Below the pieces are notes generated by a model. The model was not told the origin of the DNA, made no database searches, and saw only the letters and a list, made by a program, of their open reading frames with translations. A DNA stretch of 64,000 nucleotides from Berberis thunbergii (Eukaryota > Streptophyta > Magnoliopsida > Ranunculales > Berberidaceae), in the NCBI GenBank assembly GCA_003290165.1, contig QNQO01000596.1, positions 372,001 to 436,000 on the forward strand. The letters are read 5' to 3'. A program made the translations under genes and the position numbers. Positions 56,530 to 64,000 of the stretch are shown here, one piece after another; the first letter of the stretch is position 1, and each line of letters begins with the position of its first letter.

Positions 56530-59500
56530 TATAACACACCTCACACTTTCAGGGTTAAGATTCCCCAGTCATGAAATTTGATTATAATCTTCTTGAAAGT
56601 TTGATTTAGTTTATAGGATATCAAAAATTTAGAAATTAGGTGGTTAAATTTTAGGAAAAACCAAATTTCAATTTTGGATTTCTGATTAGGACCCACTGAA
56701 TTCTCAATTGCATTTAAGGATCCTCGATCTCACATGCTATTTCTCCATTGTCATCTCTTCCAACAACTCTATATCAGATCTCATCTCCTTCCAAATTTAC
56801 AGCATCTCATGTCCATATTTGATATGCAAAACACATATCTCCACATTTTTTTTCTTTCTGAGTTCAAATTGTTTGGTTGTGAAGAATTAATTATGGTAGG
56901 CATAAGTTTCAAACAACCTTAAACCTACAAGTATGGTAGTTATCCCCCTCATCTATGAACATTCTTGACAAAACTTAAATCGTCAAAAGTCCTAAACCAT
57001 CTTCTGCAAACCATTCTAACTTAATATCATATTCAACAGTTTCAATCTTCAAGAGTTAATGGATATTTTATTATTCAAACCCATATAAAATTCAATGTTA
57101 TTTTCCTTATTTTTAATAGTTGAACCCTAATGCCACAACCTCCCTCTATCTTTCTCCTCCCCTTTCTAAAAAAAAAAACTGATAAAAAGTGTGGGGCAAG
57201 AAACTCATTTTTCTCCAAGTAGTGAAAAATCATCTCATTTAAGTGGCGCACGGATAACTCTTCTCTTAGATGATGGATGATAAGATTGAAACTTGTTAGC
57301 TTAAAATCTCATCAAGGAGGTAGAAAAAATACGAGCTTTTAAAGGATCTTGTGATTTCGAACTCTCAACCCTTGAAGTTCCATTAAATGATTGTATTGTG
57401 CAAGATGCTATATTTTTAAGTCAAACTCAAGATAATCATAGCATGAAAGTTTCAACAAATAGATGAAATGTTTGTATTTGATAATTTTTTTTAAGTTTGA
57501 TACAATATTTCAACTTTATGATGGTTAAAACCTGCATACAAGTTCGACGACGAAATTGTGATGAATTTTCTGGCAAGTATCTAAACATCGTGTCACTATT
57601 TTGTGGTTTAATATTAAATTCGCATAATTGTGATTGCCACAGTGCCCTGACATGTATATTGAGGTGTCTTCATTTAATATCCGCCAAATCACTTACCAAT
57701 ATAATGTTACTATCTTAGTAATTAATAATATTTATTTATTGGTAATAGTTACAAATATTTATATATTTTATGATTTTAATTTAGGACCTAGGTTTAGGTT
57801 GGTGGTGGGTAAAAGAGGAGTGATGGTTGTGTTTAGCTAAAGAAAACCCTAATTAAAAACTCATTTAAAAGAAACTCTAGCCTCCTTTTCTCTTGGGATA
57901 CACACAGAAGAAAAGGAAAAACCTACGTAGAGAAAAAAAGAGGGAGGCGATAAAGGAAAATTTTTTGCTCAAACTTTGGGATTTTCGCAAACGGTGAGTT
58001 TAACTCTATTGTATACTCCACTTGTGATTTTGATTACTCCTCCATTTTTTTTTTGTATAATTGTTGTTGTTTCAGTATTATGATTTATGATGCACCTTTT
58101 ACAAGTCCTAATAATTAGTGTATAAAAATATGTTATATGTAAATAGCACATGCACAAAAGTGGAGTTTGGGTGAATTGGTATTGTAGTAATGAAGGTAAA
58201 GGTTATAAGTAATCAAATGAGTTGATTGATGATCATTGAAAGGGGTTAAAAAAAAAACGGGGCGATTCCTAAAAAGAAAGAAAAAAAAAGGCTATATGAT
58301 TTTGACTTTTGTGACGTCTCTGTAAGAAATAAAAGGGGGGAGGCGACTATTGTGATGTTGACTCTTGTGATGTCTCTGTAAGATAAAGGGGGGGGGGGGG
58401 GGGGGGGGGGGAGGGGGGGATTAGGAACTATGTGATGTTGACGCAAGTTAAATTGGTGGGGTCCATAAGGGTTAAAGAAAAAAAATGGGATCTCTTTTGT
58501 TCAGGAATCACATGTGGTTACTATATAAATTTCACATGATGTCATTCCATCACATGCTCTTATATACCCATTCTACCACATGATGTCATTCTATCACATA
58601 GTCTTATATGTCATTCTATCATATAATCTTATAATCTTATATGGACAGTCTGTAAATCAACATGAACTTATGTGGTAGTCAAATCTTTGTTATGCGCATG
58701 AGCAATATATTCAAGATACATGTTAGAGATTTTGTTATTATATAAAAAAAGGGGGTAAAAGTACACACCACCCTAATTATTAAACACCATAAAAAGTTGC
58801 AGTCATGGTGTTATTGTAAGTGAATTTTTACTGGATCCACCTGTTGTAAATAAACAAATAGTTGTTGTTATTTGCAATGTTTTTCATATGTGTTATTATT
58901 CACCTTGTCATAGTCATTGTATTCACAAATATAAATACTTGGTAATGCTCTTTTCCACAATTCTGAAGAAAAAAAAAGAATTATTTTCGTATGCAAACTT
59001 GCTTGCATATGTGTGATATAAATTTTGGGTATGCAGACTTGTTTGCATATCGGTTCGCCGTTCCATGTGAATTCGGTAGTACGTGTAGTATTTAGGTAAT
59101 ACTTGCCAGATATCGAACTTCAGGTGAGATGACATGACACTCAATGTGGCACCCCACTTGGGTCATGTAGGCTCTGAGTGGCTTCGATGGCAAGGGAGAC
59201 ACACTTGGGTGAGGCGTGTTCGACACAGGAAGATAGTGCGATTGTGGAAAATAAACTAAGAATTAGGAAAATAAAGAAATCCTTTAATTGATCATAATAT
59301 GAAAATGTGCATGGATTATTTTAGCATGTATTAGGTTAGCCTTGAAGGAAGAAACTAACAACTCATTTGATTTTCGAATGAGAACTACCTGTCTTCTTTA
59401 AGTTGAAATGCATATTTTTTTGAGGATATTTAATTGTCTAGTTATGACATAAATTGTAACTTTGCTCACACCAGTTATAATATACTAACCAAATTTTTTT

Positions 59501-59875
59501 ATAGTTTTACAAATTTGGGTGTGTTCTAAATGAGCGCAAAGGTGATATTAGCTGCATGGCGATAGTTGAGGATTCAACTCGTTTTTAGATCTTGAGTTTA
59601 TTGTTTTTCCTAGGTAATATAATTTAGGAACCAGCTATTAATGCTCAGATTTTTTTTAGTCAAAGATTTATTTGGGGATTGATTAATGTATTTTTTTTAT
59701 GATTTAGATTGTGGTTTGGGTTTATAATTGTGGACCTCATTTTGAGAGAAAGAATTTTGAGGAAGGTTATTATTTTATTTATTGCCTCATGACTGTACCA
59801 TTTAATTTGTTCCTGTCGTGCCTCGATTTTTGGACAATCTATTAATTTATGTTGTTTAAAAATTGGGGCGTGACA
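56530..59875 (+). mobile_element. 5' LTR (copy D) of the chromovirus-type element
   Basis: The right border aattggggcgtgaca is followed by the primer site. The left border is a guess at ataacacacctcac near 56530, by analogy to TGTAACACCCC starts. 58935-59260 matches copy C 47330-47650 closely. A leader-like C/T-rich stretch (57870-57960) follows an AT-rich region at 57700-57780. Confidence 0.65.
58388..58419 (+). repeat. Long poly-G tract
   Basis: Some 24 consecutive G, one A, then seven G, preceded by shorter ggggg runs at 58335. Two copies of gactcttgtgatgtctctgtaag-like sequence (near 58305 and 58359) precede the G runs, so this is a small duplication of a G-run unit. Confidence 0.9.
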
Positions 59876-59878
59876 TTT

Positions 59879-59890
59879 TGGTATCAGAGC
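59879..59890 (+). other. Primer binding site (initiator tRNA-Met)
   Basis: tggtatcagagc, the standard 12-base primer site complementary to the 3' end of tRNA-Met, three bases after the LTR end. Confidence 0.95.
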
Positions 59891-60005
59891 CATTTGGTTA
59901 GCCTAGATCTAGGGTAGGTCTAGGTGATCATCGGAAGTGCGGGAATGGGATTATGAACGTTTGGATTACTGAGTATTAACGGTTATTTATTTTTGCTTGA
60001 AGGTG

Positions 60006-61105
60006 ATGGCGAACACTCGATCGAATGGTGCCAATGGGCAGAATGGTGATAACGGGCGGAATAACACTAATGGGCCAAGCGGTTCGAATGATCAGAGGGG
60101 GAAATCCTTAATCGGTTCAAGTGGATGTGGGAGCTATGATGACGCAACTTCTGCAGGTTGTGCATAACAACCATCAGGATAGTCATGGGGATCCATTTGC
60201 CAGGAGAAATATTTAGTTTGGGAACCTAGGCGGTTAGAGGTTTAATGGAGAGACTAGCCCTATTGCAGCTGAGAAGTGGATTCGCAAGTGTGAAACCATA
60301 TTCAATAGGATGCAAATGACCGAGGTGCAGAAACAAGAATTAGATGCTCATAATTTGAATGGTAATGCAGGTATAGGTGAGATTCTATCGAGGAGAGCAT
60401 GGATATGACTGTTATGACTTGGGAGACTTTCAAGTCCAAATTTGACTGTTAGTTTGTACCTGAAACTATGAAATCTCAGCTAGTTGCAGAATTCTTTAGT
60501 TTGACGGAAGGTACAAAGTCGGTGACCCAATATGTGACAAAATTCAATGAGTTGACTCGGTATGCTCCGTACTTGGTTGATACTACTACCAAGAAGAATC
60601 AGAAGTTTATCAGGGGTTTGGGTCATTATCTATCAAAGTCGTTTTTACCCTTTGATAAAGAACCCTTCGACAGAGTTTAGACTTAACTCTCAAGTTTGAA
60701 GAGCGAGATGCCATTTTTCGAAAGGCTAGGGAGAAGAGCAGAGGAGGTGAGTTGTCTAGAAACTTGCGTGCATCTGGGAACCGAGAGCAGAACAGGTATA
60801 AGCCTTATGATTAGAATCAACGAGGACCTGGATTTCAGTATCAGTCGAGGTTCCAATCTGGAGGTTAGTTTCAGTAGAGGCCCCAGGGAGGAGTTGAGTC
60901 CCAGGGAGGTTTCAAGTCGCAGGGTGGCTTCAGGCCCCAAGGGCAGTAGTGGCCGAGACTGACATTTCAACAACCTCAACCTTATGTTCCTCGACCTCAG
61001 GCACCTGCAGCACCGCGAGGGCAGGCTCCCACTTATAGGTTATGCTATAGATGTAACCGGCCAGGGCATCTCATTCGTGATTGTCTAAGTGGGTGAGGCG
61101 CTCCG
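60006..61105 (+). pseudogene. gag of the chromovirus-type element
   Basis: Starts MANTRSNGANGQNGDNGRNN (Asn/Gly-rich). Frameshifts lead to AAEKWIRKCETIFNRM-like sequence (60268-60320) and the capsid stretch VAEFFSLTEGTKSVTQYVTK, then FNELTRYAPYLVD (60468-60680). A Pro/Gln-rich linker ends in the zinc knuckle CYRCNRPGHLIRDC (CX2CX4HX4C, about 61041-61085). At least four breaks. Coat and RNA packaging protein. Confidence 0.85.
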
Positions 61106-61147
61106 CAGAGTAGGCAGGCCCTACCAGCTCCAGCACGTGCATTTGCG

Positions 61148-61678
61148 GTGTTACCAGGGCAAGAGAATGTTGAAGGTATCATCACTACTCAATTTCCCTT
61201 GCGGGTATTATTTGATTCTGGTGCTTCTCATTTTTTTATTTCATGTCGAATGGTAGAAAAAGAAAACCTTAAAACTATGTCACTTATCAAACCTTTATGT
61301 GTTGAAACACTCATAGTAGGCACTGTCACATTATCTGAACAATGTAGAAATTTTGATATTTCTTTAATGGGTCGAAAACTTGTAAAAAATTTGATAGTTA
61401 TGAATTTTGAGGGTTTTCATGTTATTCTTGGGATGGATTAGTTGGGTAAAAACTATGTTCCTATAGATTGTGCCGCGATGACCGTTTTGATAGATACACC
61501 AGGGTTGCCGCGAGTTAGTCACGTTTGTGAACCTTGTGGGAACTTCATAATGACGAGCACTCTATACTCTATGGATATACCAGAGAAACAAATTAGCGTG
61601 GTTGAGGTGGTGAATGATTATGTTGATGTATTCCAGGAGATTCCCAGTCTATCACCCAAGAGAGAAATCGAATTTTGA
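61148..61678 (+). pseudogene. Aspartic protease of the chromovirus-type element
   Basis: The 97-residue open stretch has VLFDSGASHFFIS, an intact D-S-G-A-S active site, and ends VILGMD. A TAG replaces the Trp that normally follows (61439-61441). The linker (61442-61678) contains VVNDYVDVFQEIPSLSPKRE, the conserved lead-in to RT. A deletion after 61676 removes part of the lead-in. Confidence 0.85.
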
Positions 61679-61683
61679 AAGCA

Positions 61684-62460
61684 GCATATCGATTGGCTTG
61701 GATGAGATGAAAGTTCAACTAGAGGAATTACTCCAGAAGGGGTAAGAAATTTCTCTCGTATCTTTTTATTTATAATAGTTATATATATGTGCATATTGGT
61801 GAGTAACTATATGATTAATCCATTGAGGTGTGTATATTTAGGTTTATTCGACCAAGTAATTCTCCATGGGATGCGCCTGCTATCTTTGTTTCCAAGAAGG
61901 ATGGTACTTTGAGGACGCATGTCGACTATAGAGAACTAAATAATGTGACAATAAAAAATAAGTACCCTCTTCCGCGGATAGATGATTTGTTAGATGTTGA
62001 AAGGGGCCGTTGTATTTTCACAATTGTATTTGAGGACTGGGTACCATCAGATGGGTGTTGAAGAGCAGAGCATACCTCTGACGGCATTTCAGACTCGGTA
62101 TGGGTTATATGAATTTCTGGTCATGCCCTTTGGATTGACCAATGCTCCTACTTTCTTTATGAATTTGATGAACAATATTTTTTGACCGTACCTTGATAAA
62201 TTTGTTATTATTTTCATTGATGATATTATGGTATATTTCTGAAACATGGAGGACCATCGAGAGCATTTGAAAGTAGTGTTGCAGACTTTAAGATATCACA
62301 AGCTGTATGATAAATTTAGTGTCACTTTTGGGAGAAAGATGTGAGATTTCTTGGGCATGTGATTTCTAGCAAAGGGATAGCGGTCGATCCTGACAAAGTT
62401 GCAGCAATTAAATAATGGAAACAACCCACTAATGTCAGTGAAATTCGGAGTTTCTTAGGG
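61684..62460 (+). pseudogene. Reverse transcriptase of the chromovirus-type element, with intron-like interval
   Basis: The RT starts MKVQLEELLQK (61706-61739), is interrupted at 61742-61841, then goes on [41 protein letters not shown] frameshift near 62000 leads to [20 protein letters not shown] and [20 protein letters not shown]. After a stop the catalytic motif FIDDI (62211-62225) is present, then [20 protein letters not shown]. Stops also at about 62183, 62239, 62342 and 62413. It would make cDNA from element RNA. Confidence 0.85.
61742..61841 (+). other. Intron-like GT-AG interval inside RT
   Basis: Exactly 100 bp, AT-rich, begins gtaagaaatttc (good plant 5' splice site after GG) and ends tgtatatttag before G. 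A branch-like ttaatc lies about 25 bp before the end. The interval starts with an in-frame stop; without it the RT frame on both sides fits exactly, phase 2, with no residue lost from the conserved region. It may be a real spliceosomal intron or a chance micro-insertion. Confidence 0.5.
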
Positions 62461-63000
62461 TTGGCTGGATATTATAAGAGGTTTATTGAGAATTTTTCGT
62501 TGATTGCAGCACCTTTGACGAGTCTGACTCGAAAGGATGTCGAGTTTATATGGACTCAAAACTGTGAGACTGCATTTCAAGAGTTGAAGCAAAGGTTGAC
62601 TACAGCTCTGATTTTAATCATTCCCACTCGTGGGGGGAAGTTAGTGGTGCTTACAAATGCTAGCAGAACAGGTTTTGGATGTGTTTTGAATCAAGATCAT
62701 AAAGTAGTTTTTACGCTTTTAGGCAGTTAAAGCCACATGAGAGGCGACACGCTATTGTAATTAGTAGCTGTGGTTTTTGCTTTAAAAATATGGAGGCATT
62801 ATTTGTATGGAGAGAAATTTGAATTGTATATTGATCACAAAAACTTAAAGCATCTATTTTCACAACGAGATTTAAACATGAGGCAGCAAAGGTGGATTGA
62901 GTTCAATAGTAGTTATGATTTTGAAATCCTTTACCATCCAGGCAAAGGGAATGTGGTGGCGGATGCTCTTAGCAGGCAACATAATGTGTTGACCGCTCTA
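62461..63000 (+). pseudogene. RT end and RNase H of the chromovirus-type element
   Basis: [20 protein letters not shown] (RT thumb) leads to the RNase H part: [16 protein letters not shown], in which the usual catalytic Asp of D-A-S is Asn, so the first active-site residue is lost. Then a frame break at 62730, and FELYIDHKNLKHLFSQRDLN to VVADALSRQ (62770-62985) with the later Asp residues present. Confidence 0.85.
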
Positions 63001-64000
63001 ATGGTACAAGAGTGGAAGATTCTCGAGGTTATTGCAGCTCATGATGTTTTGACTATTCCGCATACTAGAGGAGCTTATGTTTGCAGTTTGATAGTGAAAC
63101 CTAACCTGATTACTTGGGTCATTTTAGTGCAGCACACTGACCCATTCATCATGAACAAAATGAATGATTTGATAGTTGATACGTTGGATGACTGCCCTAC
63201 TGATTGGTCAGTTGACATAAATGGAGGATTGCGATTTCATGGTAGACTACCAGATATTTCAGTGTTAATGGAGATTATGGATGAGGCTCATCGTTCTAAA
63301 TTTACTATTCATCCAGGGGGTACGAAGATGTACCACGATTTGATAAGAAGTTTTTGGTGGGAAGGCATGAAACGAGATATTGGGGAATATGTCTCTCACT
63401 GTTTCACTTGTTAGCAAGTGAAAGTGGAACACTAGAGGTTGTCTAGTTTATTACAGCCTCTAGAAATACCCATGTGAAAGTGGGAACACATTTCGATGGA
63501 TTTTGTTAATGGTTTAGCTAGATCTCGGAGGGGTAATGAGTCAATTTGGGTTATTGTTGACCGTTTGACTAAGTGTGCACATTTTATCCCCATTGGTGCA
63601 TCTCGTAATTCTGACAAGTTAGCTGCTATGTATATCCGAGAAGTGGTAAGGTTGCATAGTGTTCCTATTACCATTGTGTTAGATAGAGATCCATTGTTTA
63701 CATCGGCATTTTGGGGAAGTTTTCAACGTGCTATGGGTACTACCTTGGCTATGAGCACTGCGTATCATCCACAGATTGACGGGCAGACTGAGTGGGTAAA
63801 TCAGATTTTAGAGGATATGTTACGAGCTTGCATCATGGATTTTGGTGGTAGTTGGGAGGATCATTTACCGTTGGTGGAGTTCTCGTACAATAATAGTTAT
63901 CAATCGAGCATTGGCATGACACCCTTTGAGGCTTTGTATGGTAGGCCGTGTAGATATCCTAGTTGTTGGGCAGAGGTAGGTGATACAATATTGTCAGGGC
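63001..64000 (+). pseudogene. Integrase of the chromovirus-type element, partial at window edge
   Basis: A zinc-binding part with EAHRSKFTIHPGGTKMYHDL and CFTC is followed by a TAG after the second Cys, then two further stops (about 63433 and 63475). From there the frame is open to the edge: ISMDFVNGLARSRRGNESIW (first Asp), VLDRDPLFTSAFW (second Asp), DGQTEWVNQILEDML (Glu). All three catalytic acidic residues are visible. The C-terminal part and any chromodomain are beyond 64000. Confidence 0.85.

Larger units (their letters stand above)
56530..64000 (+). mobile_element. Chromovirus-type Ty3/gypsy element (Tekay/Del-like), 5' LTR to integrase, runs off the window
   Basis: A long LTR, a tRNA-Met primer site, gag with CCHC knuckle, protease, RT, RNase H and integrase follow on the plus strand in chromovirus order. 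Long LTRs and gag starting MANTRSN-type suggest the Tekay/Del branch; the chromodomain that would confirm this lies right of 64000. Several frameshifts and stops; not active as it stands. Confidence 0.85.

Noticed and set aside
58246..58446. Proline-rich minus-strand ORF
   Set aside because: Product of the poly-G tract.

Overview
This is nuclear DNA of a flowering plant, probably a eudicot, from a TE-dense intergenic region. Evidence: plant-specific Ty3/gypsy lineages (Tat-like, Athila-like, and a chromovirus-like element with a tRNA-Met primer site), a plant L1-type LINE, hAT, Mutator-type and CACTA-type MITEs, AT-rich spacers, and one intact plant peptide-hormone gene. No bacterial operons, rRNA genes, functional tRNAs or CRISPR arrays were seen. 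The species cannot be named from sequence alone.

Layout. 1-7000: minus-strand Tat-lineage element (gag, protease, RT, two RNase H domains, integrase, then a ~179-bp tandem array in its 3' non-coding part); its 3' LTR lies beyond the left edge. 7000-11060: spacer with a GGT-rich inverted-end repeat and a hAT-like repeat. 11060-21540: one minus-strand LINE split into three pieces by an Athila-like gag-protease fragment (about 12950-16672) and by a long-LTR copy (from 16844). That LTR carries a broken fragment of a host glycerol-3-phosphate transporter-like gene. 21540-24640: MITEs, a hAT-like element, a SINE-like tRNA-derived stretch and microsatellites. 24640-35650: second, internally deleted Tat-like element with an oppositely oriented additional ORF that has its own TATA-like box, a ~4-kb LTR inserted behind that ORF, a foldback MITE and another tandem array. 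35758-35997: an intact IDA-LIKE (IDL) secreted peptide gene, the only convincing functional host gene. 36910-39766: a ~0.9-kb tandem duplication in which three different DNA transposons landed in one unit only, leaving empty sites in the other. 40923-41535: two more MITEs. 42380-about 54750: minus-strand Athila-like element, invaded by a solo LTR with 5-bp target duplication (44450-48307), itself invaded by an 851-bp element (45354-46204). 54750-56530: spacer, possibly an old LTR. About 56530-64000: plus-strand chromovirus-type element with long 5' LTR, tRNA-Met primer site, gag, protease, RT with an intron-like GT-AG interval, RNase H and integrase, running off the right edge.

Almost every retroelement reading frame has stops or frameshifts, so most entries are relics. 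The region records layered insertions around one short signalling-peptide gene. Element lineages and host gene names come from motif recognition by eye, with no database search.
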